Positions 35,666 through 44,925 of a stretch of 64,000 nt of DNA are shown piece by piece. A program made the translations under genes and the position numbers. The stretch is from JBKEDF01 sp047975325. GTDB taxonomy: Bacteria > Pseudomonadota > Alphaproteobacteria > Rhodobacterales > Rhodobacteraceae. Numbering within the stretch: the first letter of the stretch is position 1; the number at the start of each line of letters is the position of its first letter. The notes under the pieces are model-generated. The model was given only the letters and a program-made list of their open reading frames with translations, searched no databases and had not been told where the DNA came from. Location of the stretch: the NCBI GenBank assembly GCA_047975325.1, contig JBKEDF010000049.1, positions 62,001 through 126,000 on the forward strand, given 5' to 3'.

Positions 35666-36817
35666 TCACGGCGCGCCGCGATTTTCGACCAGACGCACAA
35701 AGATGCTCGCCCCCACAGGCAGGATCGTATCGTCAAAGATGAAACCCGGGTTGTGCAATGGCACATCGCCATCATGTCCAAGATTGAAAAAGGCCCCGGG
35801 CACCACGCGCAGAAGATCGGCCATGTCTTCCGATCCCATGGTCAGTTCGGCATCGGCGGCGGCCCTGTCACCAACCACATCGCGGGCTGCGCGGATAACA
35901 TCCTCAACCCGTTCGGGATCATTTTCCAATACGTCAAAGACACGGCGTATATCGGCATTGATGGTAATCCCATGGGCCATTGCCAGACCATCACAGACCT
36001 GTCGCATCCGGGTTTCGATCAGCACCGCATCCGATTCATCGAAAAACCGAAAGGTCCCGCGCAGCACGGCCTCGGCCGGGATCACGTTATAGGCCGAACC
36101 GGAATGAAATTCGGTCACCGAAACAACTGCGGGATGGGTAGGGTCCGTTTCCCGCGATATGATGCGCTGGATTTCCCCGACCAGCGCTGCGCCAATGGCA
36201 ATCGGATCGCGCCCCATATGGGGATAGGCGCCATGGCTGCCCTTTCCTGTGACGACAAGATCAAAAAATCCGGCCCCTGCCTGCGCGCGCCCCGAACGCA
36301 GGCTGACATTTGAATGCGGGGCATAGGGATTGTTGTGAAGACCATATAGTTCATCACAAGGGAAGCGGTCAAAAAGCCCATCGGCCAGCATCGCCCGGGC
36401 ACCGCCCAGACCTTCCTCCGCCGGCTGGAAAATAAAGGTCACGCGACCTGAAAAATCACGATTTTCGGCAAGATAACGCGCTGCGCCCAGAAGCATCGTG
36501 GTATGGCCGTCATGGCCGCAACCATGGAAAACCCCCGAATTTTCCGACCGGTAAGGAAGGTTGGTCTGCTCTTCCATCGGCAACGCATCCATATCGGCGC
36601 GCAGAGCGATTGACCGGCCCGGTCGCTTGCCTTCCAGGACCCCAACCACGCCGGTCCGGCCAATACCGCGCGTCACCTCGATCCCCCAGCCTTTCAACAG
36701 TTCCGCCACCCGTGCGGACGTACGGTGTTCCTCAAATCCGATCTCCGGATAACGGTGGAAATCGCGGCGCCATTCGGTCAGGTCAGCCGCAAATTTGGCA
36801 ATACGGGGAATAATCAT
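35666..36817 (-). CDS. M20-family amidohydrolase (hippurate hydrolase/aminoacylase-like)
   Basis: A 383-residue metal-dependent peptidase of the M20D group. It has FHRYPEIGFEEHRTSA, the metal region GCGHDGHTTMLLGAARYL, EEGLGGARAML, and TMGSEDMADLL near the end. These enzymes cleave N-acyl or amide bonds of amino-acid derivatives; substrate is not clear. A second paralogue is at 53406-54572. It is separated from recN by only 12 nt on the same strand. Confidence 0.92.
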   Translation of the reverse strand: MIIPRIAKFAADLTEWRRDFHRYPEIGFEEHRTSARVAELLKGWGIEVTRGIGRTGVVGVLEGKRPGRSIALRADMDALPMEEQTNLPYRSENSGVFHGCGHDGHTTMLLGAARYLAENRDFSGRVTFIFQPAEEGLGGARAMLADGLFDRFPCDELYGLHNNPYAPHSNVSLRSGRAQAGAGFFDLVVTGKGSHGAYPHMGRDPIAIGAALVGEIQRIISRETDPTHPAVVSVTEFHSGSAYNVIPAEAVLRGTFRFFDESDAVLIETRMRQVCDGLAMAHGITINADIRRVFDVLENDPERVEDVIRAARDVVGDRAAADAELTMGSEDMADLLRVVPGAFFNLGHDGDVPLHNPGFIFDDTILPVGASIFVRLVENRGAP

Positions 36818-36829
36818 CGTCGGGTTCTT

Positions 36830-38470
36830 TCAGATCAGAAGCGCGCGTGCAGCCTCACGTGCAGCAGGGGTTACAGTATCGCCGGCCAGCATGCGCGCGA
36901 TTTCCTCCACCCTTTGGGCCGCATTGAGCGGGGTCACGAAAGAGGTCGTCATCCCCCCTTCCACCCGCTTTTCCACCCGCCAGTGATAGGAGGCCAGTGC
37001 CGCAACCTGCGGCGAATGGGTCACGGCCAGAACCTGCGCCCGACGTGACAAGGTCGCCAGCCGCCGCCCCACCGCATCGGCGGTCGCCCCTCCGACGCCA
37101 CGGTCGAGTTCATCAAAGATCATGGTCAGGCCCGGCATATCCCCCGTCAGGCAGACCTTCAGGGCCAGAAGGAAACGCGAAAGTTCCCCACCGGAGGCAA
37201 TGCGGTTCAATGGTCCGGGCGGTGCGCCGGGATTGGTCGCCACGGTAAAATGAACCTGATCTGCCCCTTCCGGCCCCGCCTCGGCTGGTTCAATCCGGGT
37301 TTCAAAAAGCGCGCGTTCCATCTTCAGGGGCGACAGCTCCTTGGACATGGCCTTGTCGAGCTGCCCTGCGGCCCTTCGTCTTGCGGCGCTCAGGGCTTCG
37401 GCCGCTTCCGCATAGGCCGCTTCGGCCGCACGAAGTTCCCCCGCAAGTGCGGCAAGATCCCGTTCGCCGCTATCCAGCGCGGTCAGGCGACTGCGCAGGT
37501 CTTCGGCAAAGAGATTCAGATCATCGGCCAGCACATTATGCTTGCGGGCCAGGGCACGGATCGCGAAAAGCCGTTCCTCGACCTGATCAAGCTCATTGGG
37601 GTCAAAGCTCAATTCACCCAAAAGGTTTTCCACCCCCGCATGGGCTTCGCCAAGTTCAATCATTGCCCGGCCAAGGGCGGAAAGCGGCGCCTCCAGGCGA
37701 TCACCCGCCTTGTCGGAGGCATCCTCCAGCCAGCGCTGCGCATCCCGCATCATCGCCTCGGCACCCTGTTCGGACAGGGCCTGACAGGCGCGCGCAATAT
37801 CGCCCCTGATTTTTTCAGCCGCCTGCATGGCACGGCGATGGGCGTCGAGTTCGGCTTCTTCCCCCGGTTGCGGATCGATCCGGTCAAGTTCCGCGACCGC
37901 GTGGCGCAGGTAGTCTTCTTCAGCACGCGCAGCCAAAAGCGCGGCGTTCGCATCGGCCTTTGCCTTGCGAACCCCGGCCAGCCCTTTCCACGCCTCCCGA
38001 AGCGCAGAAAGATCGAGCCCCGCGAAACTGTCGAGCATCTGGCGGTGACCCCGGGTATTCAAAAGGCCCTGATCATCATGCTGTCCATGCAGTTCAACCA
38101 GTGTCGCGGAAAGCGCGCGCAGCACCTCTCCGCTGGCGCGGCGGTCATTGACCCATGCGGTCTTGCGCCCATCCGCATTATTGACCCGGCGCAGCAGGAG
38201 TTCCGCCCCCGAGGCAATTCCCGCCTCTTTCAGGATGGCAAGGGCAGGATGGCCCTGTGGCAATTCGAAAACCGCCGTGACCTCACCCTGTTCGGCACCT
38301 TGCCGGACAAGATCCGCCCGGCCGCGCCACCCCAGAACAAACCCCAATGCATCAAGCAGGATGGACTTTCCCGCCCCTGTTTCCCCGGTCAGGACATTCA
38401 GGCCGGATTTGAATTCCAGCCTCAACTGGTCAATCAGAAGAAGATCTCGGATTTCCAGCGCTCGAAGCAT
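36830..38470 (-). CDS. recN: DNA repair protein RecN
   Basis: RecN is an SMC-like ATPase that acts at double-strand breaks. The 546-residue chain has Walker A GETGAGKS near the start, a shortened coiled-coil arm with a central hinge region, the signature ASGGELSRFLLALK and Walker B TMIFDELDRGVGG. Length fits the family. It follows bamD by 26 nt, the usual Rhodobacterales order. Confidence 0.96.
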   Translation of the reverse strand: MLRALEIRDLLLIDQLRLEFKSGLNVLTGETGAGKSILLDALGFVLGWRGRADLVRQGAEQGEVTAVFELPQGHPALAILKEAGIASGAELLLRRVNNADGRKTAWVNDRRASGEVLRALSATLVELHGQHDDQGLLNTRGHRQMLDSFAGLDLSALREAWKGLAGVRKAKADANAALLAARAEEDYLRHAVAELDRIDPQPGEEAELDAHRRAMQAAEKIRGDIARACQALSEQGAEAMMRDAQRWLEDASDKAGDRLEAPLSALGRAMIELGEAHAGVENLLGELSFDPNELDQVEERLFAIRALARKHNVLADDLNLFAEDLRSRLTALDSGERDLAALAGELRAAEAAYAEAAEALSAARRRAAGQLDKAMSKELSPLKMERALFETRIEPAEAGPEGADQVHFTVATNPGAPPGPLNRIASGGELSRFLLALKVCLTGDMPGLTMIFDELDRGVGGATADAVGRRLATLSRRAQVLAVTHSPQVAALASYHWRVEKRVEGGMTTSFVTPLNAAQRVEEIARMLAGDTVTPAAREAARALLI

Positions 38471-38496
38471 CAGACCAACCCGTCAGGCGTGCGCGG

Positions 38497-39342
38497 TTAC
38501 AACCATTCACCCCGGATAACCTGACGATAGACGCTGCTCAGCCAGCTATCACCCCTGGCTTCGAGAGCAAGCCCCCGTCCTGTCAGCAACCTGTGGGTAT
38601 CGTCATAGAAGGGGCTGGAGCGATAGTTATGCCCCAGAATCGCACCGGCGGTTTGGGCTTCATCCACCAGACCCAGTGAAAGATAAGCCTCCACCAGCCT
38701 GTGCAGCGCCTCGGCCGTGTGGGTCGTATTCTGGAAATCCTGTACGACGACACGGAAACGGTTGATCGCCGCCGTGAAATTACCGCGTTTCAGATAGTAC
38801 CGGCCAATTTCCATTTCCTTGGCGGCAAGATGATCGAATGCCAGTTCGAATTTCAGCATCGCGGAGGATGCATATTCGCTATCGGGATATTCCTCGATCA
38901 CGGCACGCATGGCCTGCAGGGCCTGGAAGGTCAGCCCCTGATCGCGGCCAACTTCGTCGATCTGATCGTAATAGGAAAGTGCAAGAAGATATTTGGCATA
39001 GGCCGCGTCTTCATCGCCGGGATAAAGGTCAATGAAACGCAGCGCACTGGCGCGGGCTTCTTCGTAGTTTTCGGCCTTGTGTTGGCTGAAGGCCTGCATG
39101 ATCAATGACCGCTTTGCCCATTCCGAATAGGGGTAAAGACGTTCCACCTCGGAAAAGAACCGAATCGCATCATCGGGATTCGTCTGGGTTTCCAGCGCGT
39201 ATTCACCGCGCTTGTAGATTTCTTCCGCCGTAAGCGCGTCAAGCGGGGCCTCATTGGACCCGCCCCAACTGCCGCAGCCCGTCAGGGCCGTCAAAAAAAG
39301 CGTCGCCGTCAGGATGCCCCTGCCCGCCTTGCCGACTGCCAT
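38497..39342 (-). CDS. bamD: Outer-membrane assembly lipoprotein BamD
   Basis: BamD is an essential part of the BAM complex inserting beta-barrels into the outer membrane. The 281-residue protein has a signal peptide with lipobox LTGC and then five TPR-like repeats (EEIYKRGEYALETQTNPDDAIRFFSEVERLYPYSEWA, and YPGDEDAAYAKYLLALSYYDQI). I start at 39342 (MAVGKAGRGIL); an earlier frame start would displace the signal peptide. Confidence 0.95.
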   Translation of the reverse strand: MAVGKAGRGILTATLFLTALTGCGSWGGSNEAPLDALTAEEIYKRGEYALETQTNPDDAIRFFSEVERLYPYSEWAKRSLIMQAFSQHKAENYEEARASALRFIDLYPGDEDAAYAKYLLALSYYDQIDEVGRDQGLTFQALQAMRAVIEEYPDSEYASSAMLKFELAFDHLAAKEMEIGRYYLKRGNFTAAINRFRVVVQDFQNTTHTAEALHRLVEAYLSLGLVDEAQTAGAILGHNYRSSPFYDDTHRLLTGRGLALEARGDSWLSSVYRQVIRGEWL

Positions 39343-39466
39343 CTTTCGCCCTACCCCATTATTCTGCAATCGCAAGCCACGAAATATACCGCAGCCCGCC
39401 CTGTTGGCCCCGTCCTAGCACATAAAAATGCGGGGCGCAAAACGCCTTTATCGGATTTGAAACTGC

Positions 39467-40387
39467 TCAGCAATGCAGGGGAATATCCGACCGCACCACC
39501 CCAACACCGGGCAGCTTGCAGCCCGTCGGTTCCGCGCAGTCCAGCACCCGCCACGCACCATGAGTCGCAAAGAGCTTGCGCAACAGTTTATTGGTCAATG
39601 CGTGGCCCGCCCGGACGCCGGTATAACGGCCCAGGATAGGCCCGCCTGCCAGTGCCAGATCCCCAAGCGCATCCAGCATCTTGTGGCGTACCGGTTCATC
39701 GGAATGGCGCAGCCCCCCCGGTGACAGAACCTCATTCCCCGAAAAAACCACCGCATTTTCCAGGTTTCCGCCCAAGGCAAGCCCATTGGCGCGCATGGTA
39801 TCAACGTCCGCCTGACGGCAGAACGTCCGGCTGTCGCAGAGTTCACGGACAAAGGCCCCGTTGGACATGTTGAGCCGCTTTTCCTGCACGCCGATGGCGC
39901 GTTCGGTAAAGTCGATGCGAAAATCAATCTCCAGCATGTCGGCGGGTTCGAGCCGGGCAAAGGCCTCCCCCTCGCGCACCTCGACAGGGTTCAGGATGCG
40001 GAGTGCCCGAACCGGCACCGCCTGTTCCCGCAATCCACGCGCCAGGAAACCCGCCACGAAAGGTCGGGCGGAGCCATCCAGAATCGGGGCTTCGGGGCCG
40101 TCGATTTCAATCAGCGCATTGTGGATGCCACATCCGGCCAATGCCGCCATTACATGCTCGATGGTGGAAACGCTATGACCTGCCGCATTGGCCACCAGCG
40201 TACAAAGCCGCGAGGGCACGACGGCATCCCAGCGGGCCGGGATCATCGCATCGCCCTGGGTGATATCGGTACGGCGGAACCAGATTCCATAATCCGCCGA
40301 AGCCGGTTTGACGACCATCCGGACGGGCTGCCCTGAATGGAGCCCGGTGCCAGTAAAGATCGCGTCGGATTTCAAAGTGGTCTGCAC
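39467..40387 (-). CDS. lpxC: UDP-3-O-acyl-N-acetylglucosamine deacetylase LpxC
   Basis: LpxC carries out the committed step of lipid A synthesis. The 306-residue enzyme has TGTGLHSGQPV, the zinc motif STIEHVMAALAG, and HKMLDALGDLALAG with the second zinc histidine and aspartate. The C-terminus carries the catalytic histidine region GHALTNKLLRKLF. It lies between ftsZ and bamD, the common order. An AT-rich stretch with TTAATTAA at 40493-40500 upstream may be its promoter. Confidence 0.96.
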   Translation of the reverse strand: MQTTLKSDAIFTGTGLHSGQPVRMVVKPASADYGIWFRRTDITQGDAMIPARWDAVVPSRLCTLVANAAGHSVSTIEHVMAALAGCGIHNALIEIDGPEAPILDGSARPFVAGFLARGLREQAVPVRALRILNPVEVREGEAFARLEPADMLEIDFRIDFTERAIGVQEKRLNMSNGAFVRELCDSRTFCRQADVDTMRANGLALGGNLENAVVFSGNEVLSPGGLRHSDEPVRHKMLDALGDLALAGGPILGRYTGVRAGHALTNKLLRKLFATHGAWRVLDCAEPTGCKLPGVGVVRSDIPLHC

Positions 40388-40608
40388 GAAACGGCCTCAG
40401 TTATTGTTTTTTCTGCCCGCGCCCCGATAGATCCGGGAAACGTTTTTCCTCAAGGCCAGATCCTTTTCAGGCAGCTCGGTATCCGGCGAATTTTAATTAA
40501 TCAATGTCTGCGCGGGGAACAACTCACTCTTTGTGACCTTCTGTAACATAGCAGGTGCAAAATTGCCCAAGACCGGAATGCCGACAGCAACACATTGAAA
40601 TAGAACAT

Positions 40609-40631
40609 GAAAAAGCCCGCCAAAGCGGGCT
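40609..40631 (-). terminator. Rho-independent terminator after ftsZ
   Basis: On the minus strand AGCCCGC-TTTG-GCGGGCT is followed by TTTTC, a perfect 7-bp stem. It begins 24 bp after the ftsZ stop and separates ftsZ from lpxC. Confidence 0.85.
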
Positions 40632-40655
40632 GTTCCATGTAAAGATTTGAATCGC

Positions 40656-42278
40656 TCAGTTCGCCTGGCGCCGCAGGAAGGCGGGAATTTCAATGCGTTC
40701 CTGATCGGCAGATGCCTCCGCTTCCTCCTCGTAATGGGTAACGGGCGGCTGTTGACGCTGGGGTACCGCTGCCGGGCGCTCGCCATGGTGTTCACCATGC
40801 CCCGCCACGCGGTTGATGAGGGAACTGATACCGAAACGGGGACGCAGGGTTTCGGCCGGCCCATGGCTGACCGCAGGCGCTGCCGCCACGGGTGCGGCAC
40901 TGGCAGGTTGCCGTGCGGGGGCCTTGCTGACGGCAGCCTGAAGCCGGGCAAGCGCCTCAGGCGTCGGGGCACCGGGCGCGCGGGGCCGCGGGGCCACGAA
41001 TTCCGCCGCATCGGCCTCAAGGGACGCGGGCTGCGTCGGTTGCGGACGATAGGCCGGGGGCGGAAGATCATCCACCTCTTCGATAACGGGTTCGGGCTGG
41101 GGATGATAAGCCGCGGGGGCGGGCTGACGTTCCACCTTGTCAAACAGATCGGCCTCGGATGCGGCAGCGGCAGGGGGCACGGCAGCCGGTCTTGCGGCAA
41201 CGGCGGCCGGATGCGGCACCTCAGATGCAACTTCCGGTTCTGCAACAGTTTCGACCTGCGGAGCCGGGGTATATTTGCGCGGCGCAGGCGTTTCGGCCCG
41301 ATTTGAGGCCGTTACATCAATCCCCGTCGCAACGACGGAAACACGCAATGCCCCCTCCAGCGTCGGATCCAGCGTCGAACCGACAATGATATTGGCATCG
41401 GGGTCGACCTTGTCACGGATGATATTCGCGGCTTCGTCCAGTTCGAACAGGGTCAGATCATAGCCACCCGTGATATTGATCAGCACACCCTTGGCACCAT
41501 TGAGGCTGATTTCGTCCAGCAGCGGGTTGGCAATGGCCTTTTCCGCAGCCTGCTGGGCGCGGTCTTCGCCCTCGGCCTCACCGGTGCCCATCATCGCCTT
41601 GCCCATTTCATCCATCACTGCGCGGACATCGGCTAAGTCGAGATTGATCAGCCCCGTGCGGACCATCAGATCCGTCACGCCCTTGACGCGTTGATACAGC
41701 ACGTCATCGGCCATCGCGAAAGCCTCGGTGAAGGTTGTCTTCTCATTCGCGAGACGGAAAAGGTTCTGGTTCGGAATGATGATCAGCGTATCGACGACCT
41801 TTTGCAGCGCTTCGATCCCTTCCTCGGCCTGACGCATGCGCTTGCCACCCTCAAACTGGAAGGGCTTGGTCACGACGCCAACCGTCAGAACCCCAAGTTC
41901 CCGTGCGGCCTGCGCAATGATCGGAGCAGCCCCGGTGCCAGTGCCCCCGCCCATCCCGGCGGTGATGAAGCACATATGCGTCCCGGCAAGGTGGTCAACA
42001 ATTTCCTCAATGGTTTCCTCGGCGGCGGCGGCACCGACACTTGGCCGGGCGCCCGCGCCCAAGCCTTCTGTCACTTTCACGCCCATCTGGATGGATGAGG
42101 ATGCCCGGCTTTGCTGAAGGGCCTGCGCATCGGTATTCGCCACCACGAATTCCACGCCTTCAAGCTGTTTTTCGGTCATGTTGTTGACGGCATTGCCACC
42201 TGCGCCGCCAACCCCGAAAACGGTGATCCGCGGTTTCAGTTCCTCACGCTCCGAAGCCATTGTCAGATTAAGTGCCAT
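40656..42278 (-). CDS. ftsZ: Cell division protein FtsZ with long C-terminal linker
   Basis: FtsZ is the tubulin-like GTPase of the division ring. The 540-residue chain has GVGGAGGNAVNNM, the tubulin signature GMGGGTGTGAAP and the T7 loop region NLDLADVRAVMDEMGKAMMG. The polymerising domain ends near residue 320; then follow about 190 residues of Pro/Ala-rich linker and the conserved tail ERIEIPAFLRRQAN that binds FtsA. Long linkers are typical of alphaproteobacteria. A terminator follows it. Confidence 0.97.
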   Translation of the reverse strand: MALNLTMASEREELKPRITVFGVGGAGGNAVNNMTEKQLEGVEFVVANTDAQALQQSRASSSIQMGVKVTEGLGAGARPSVGAAAAEETIEEIVDHLAGTHMCFITAGMGGGTGTGAAPIIAQAARELGVLTVGVVTKPFQFEGGKRMRQAEEGIEALQKVVDTLIIIPNQNLFRLANEKTTFTEAFAMADDVLYQRVKGVTDLMVRTGLINLDLADVRAVMDEMGKAMMGTGEAEGEDRAQQAAEKAIANPLLDEISLNGAKGVLINITGGYDLTLFELDEAANIIRDKVDPDANIIVGSTLDPTLEGALRVSVVATGIDVTASNRAETPAPRKYTPAPQVETVAEPEVASEVPHPAAVAARPAAVPPAAAASEADLFDKVERQPAPAAYHPQPEPVIEEVDDLPPPAYRPQPTQPASLEADAAEFVAPRPRAPGAPTPEALARLQAAVSKAPARQPASAAPVAAAPAVSHGPAETLRPRFGISSLINRVAGHGEHHGERPAAVPQRQQPPVTHYEEEAEASADQERIEIPAFLRRQAN

Positions 42279-42703
42279 TGCCAGTCCGCCTGCCTATTTG
42301 TTGTTTCGACGCCCCTCAATGAACGTCTTTAGTGTCCCATGAATTACGGCAGACAATATCTGGCGCATTGAAAAAGGTCACGAAAAAAACATCCTGAAAC
42401 CACAAAATATAGCCCCCAATCGGCAATATTCCGCGTCATTTCGCCAAATCGACCAGATTCAGGGGTATTGGCCCCGCTACATACCAAGTGTGGCAAATAA
42501 GTGAAAAGATCGCGTCGGAATCATCCGCGCGGTGAAAGGGTCGATTTCAGGCAGGACTGCTCTGCCAGATTCGGCCTCTGCGGGCCGTTTTCCAAAGCGT
42601 AGCGGAATTCATCGACCGGGTGAATTGGAATCTGCAGCCGGGGCTTCGCAGACCGACAAAATACTGGTTATGCGGGAAAAACAGATCCCGGTTGGGAACA
42701 TGC
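42279..42703 (-). promoter_or_regulatory. 425-bp ftsA-ftsZ spacer with four clustered GANTC sites
   Basis: No gene is visible here. GATTC or GAATC occurs at 42456-42460, 42518-42522, 42568-42572 and 42628-42632, four sites in 177 bp. GANTC is the CcrM methylation site of alphaproteobacteria, and ftsZ of Caulobacter is under CcrM/GcrA control. A separate, cell-cycle-regulated ftsZ promoter is an inference. No clear -10/-35 pair was found by eye. Confidence 0.45.
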
Positions 42704-44038
42704 CTACCAGTTTTCCTTGAACCAGCGGAACGCACGGCGCAACGATCGCGCCGGGTAATGTTCGGCAGGGATATCGAAATCCCACCATTCATCCTGCGGG
42801 TGGGCCGCAAAGAGGCACAGGCCCACGGCCGAGGAAAAGGCCGCCCCCGTCGCAGCTTGTGGCAGGCCCTGTACCCGCAACGGACGGCCAAGGCGCACCT
42901 GTTGGCCCAGGATACGCGCGGCCAACCCGTCCAGCCCGGGGATCTGGCTCGCCCCTCCCGTCAGCACGATCTGCTGGCTCGGCAGAAAATCGAATCCTGC
43001 CGCATCAAGCCGCGTGCGCGCCTCCTCCAGGATCTCCTCGACCCGGGGGCGCATGATCCCGATCAAATCGCTCCGGCTGACACGGCGGCGGTCCTTTTCC
43101 CAATCGCCGCTATCGCCGCCGATCTCAATCATGTCGCGGTCATCCATGCCGGTTGCCAGCACCCCGCCGGATTTCGTCTTGATGCGCTCCGCCGTTGTCA
43201 GCGGGATCTGCAGCCCCTTGGAAATATCGGAAGTGACGTGATCCCCGCCCATGCGCACGCAATCGGCAAAGATCATGTGCTTTTTCATGAAAACCGAAAT
43301 GCCGGTGGTGCCGCCTCCCATATCGATACAAGCGGCCCCCAGTTCCTGTTCATCCTCAACCAGGCTGGAAATACCCGAAACATAGGCCGAGGATGCCACC
43401 CCGGCGAGTTCCAGATCACATCGTTTGATACAGTAGATGATATTCTGCATCACCGCGGCATCGACCGAAAGCAGATGCAGATCGCAGGCCAGACGATTGC
43501 CGATCTGGCCGCGCGGATCACCCAGCCCCGTGCGATGATCAAGCGCAAAATTCACAGGCTGGGCATGCAGGATCTCACGCCCTTCACCGATATCGGGCAG
43601 ATCGCAAGCGGCCAGCACCCGCGCCACATCCGGTTCCGCCACCGCCGTATCGCGCAGCTCTATTTCCCCCGCCAGCCCATAGCTGCGCGGCTCGGATCCT
43701 GAAAAACAGGCGATACAGTGATCAACCCGGACATTCGCCATCTTCTGCGCCGATTGCACGGCGGTGCGAATGGCCCGTTCGGTTTCGTTCATCACCGCAA
43801 TTTCACCGAAACGCACCCCGCGCGAACGTGTTGTCGCCGCGCCGATGACCCGAAAGGAGGCCTGCCCTGCCATCGATCCCAGACCATCCGTTTCCCGCAG
43901 CCGTGCCTCGCCGTCAAAACGCAGGATCAGGCAGGCGACCTTGAACGAACCGATATCGAGGATGGCAATCACACCACGCTGCATGGCAACGCGTCGCATG
44001 TTTCGCATGGCGCGCTGCATTTGATAAAGGTCGGTCAT
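42704..44038 (-). CDS. ftsA: Cell division protein FtsA
   Basis: FtsA is the actin-like anchor of the FtsZ ring. The 444-residue protein has the phosphate-1 loop ILDIGSFKVACLIL, IDMGGGTTGISVFM and the adenosine motif VLTGGASQIPGLDGLA. The final residues (SLRRAFRWFKENW) form the amphipathic membrane-targeting helix. Its ATG overlaps the ftsQ stop by 4 nt. Confidence 0.96.
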   Translation of the reverse strand: MTDLYQMQRAMRNMRRVAMQRGVIAILDIGSFKVACLILRFDGEARLRETDGLGSMAGQASFRVIGAATTRSRGVRFGEIAVMNETERAIRTAVQSAQKMANVRVDHCIACFSGSEPRSYGLAGEIELRDTAVAEPDVARVLAACDLPDIGEGREILHAQPVNFALDHRTGLGDPRGQIGNRLACDLHLLSVDAAVMQNIIYCIKRCDLELAGVASSAYVSGISSLVEDEQELGAACIDMGGGTTGISVFMKKHMIFADCVRMGGDHVTSDISKGLQIPLTTAERIKTKSGGVLATGMDDRDMIEIGGDSGDWEKDRRRVSRSDLIGIMRPRVEEILEEARTRLDAAGFDFLPSQQIVLTGGASQIPGLDGLAARILGQQVRLGRPLRVQGLPQAATGAAFSSAVGLCLFAAHPQDEWWDFDIPAEHYPARSLRRAFRWFKENW

Positions 44039-44925
44039 AGGCTCTCTTCCACAGGCAGGATGCCGCGCAGGCGGCGCAATTCGGTCAGGGCATAGGGGGA
44101 CAGCCGCAGGGTCGGGCGGCCTTCGTCGCGCAGATCCACGGCAATCACATCGCGTTCGAGCAATTCCTGCGCCTGATCAAGGGCGATCAGCCGTTCCAGG
44201 GCGCGGATCGGGTCCTTCACCGGCAGCAGGATCCGCTGGTCGCGATCCAGCACGAGATCCCAGCGGCGCTCCCCCATACGAACCAGCCCGCGCAGGCGTG
44301 GCAACAGGGGGCCAGCCGAGGCCATAATTCGCAGGGCCTCCGGAATGGCGCGATCCGCCCCCTGCCCTGCCACCAGCGGCAAGTCACGGCGTTCCGCACG
44401 CGACACGACATGTGTCACCAGATGGCCGCTTTCATCCAGAAGGTTCAACCCCTCCGGCCCGCGCCAGACAATGGCGGGCAGCCGTTCGGTCACGACGACC
44501 TGCAGCACCCCACCCGTCTGCACCCGCAGCCGCACATCCTTTACCGCCGCGATTTCCGATACCCGAAGCCGCGCGGCCTCCAGATCGATATCGAGCGAAC
44601 TTTGCGGCAGCGGCAGGGCCAGCGCCGCACGTACCTGATCCGCCAGCACGGGTGAGGCCCCTTCAACCGACATCAGCGTGACCAGAAATTCGGGGCGGTT
44701 CTTCACCGAATCGCGCAGATCGGTCCAGGTTTGCGCAAGTGTCTCCCGCCGCCCGTCATCCGAAAGGTAAAGCCCCGCGGCAAAGGCCAGCGCGAAGGCC
44801 GGAAGCCCGACCCGCAACGTGGTCCGAAACGCCGGCGTCAGCCAGAGCCGGTTCATCCGATAAGCCATGCGGCTTGGTGCCGGGTCGCGGCGACGGTTCC
44901 GACGGAAAGGGTTCAACGATCGCAT
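44035..44925 (-). CDS. ftsQ: Cell division protein FtsQ
   Basis: FtsQ is a bitopic divisome protein. The 296-residue chain has a basic cytoplasmic tail (MRSLNPFRRNRRRD), one span (VGLPAFALAFAAGLYL, about 38-55), a POTRA domain (FLVTLMSVEGASPVLADQV...) and the beta domain (VQTGGVLQVVVTERLPAIVW). The start at 44925 lies inside the ddl gene, a 13-nt overlap. Confidence 0.94.
   Translation of the reverse strand: MRSLNPFRRNRRRDPAPSRMAYRMNRLWLTPAFRTTLRVGLPAFALAFAAGLYLSDDGRRETLAQTWTDLRDSVKNRPEFLVTLMSVEGASPVLADQVRAALALPLPQSSLDIDLEAARLRVSEIAAVKDVRLRVQTGGVLQVVVTERLPAIVWRGPEGLNLLDESGHLVTHVVSRAERRDLPLVAGQGADRAIPEALRIMASAGPLLPRLRGLVRMGERRWDLVLDRDQRILLPVKDPIRALERLIALDQAQELLERDVIAVDLRDEGRPTLRLSPYALTELRRLRGILPVEESL

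Noticed and set aside
40493..40500. TTAATTAA as a possible CtrA site upstream of lpxC
   Set aside because: CtrA sites have TTAA-N7-TTAA spacing; this is one contiguous 8-bp palindrome, so only an AT-rich promoter element can be claimed.
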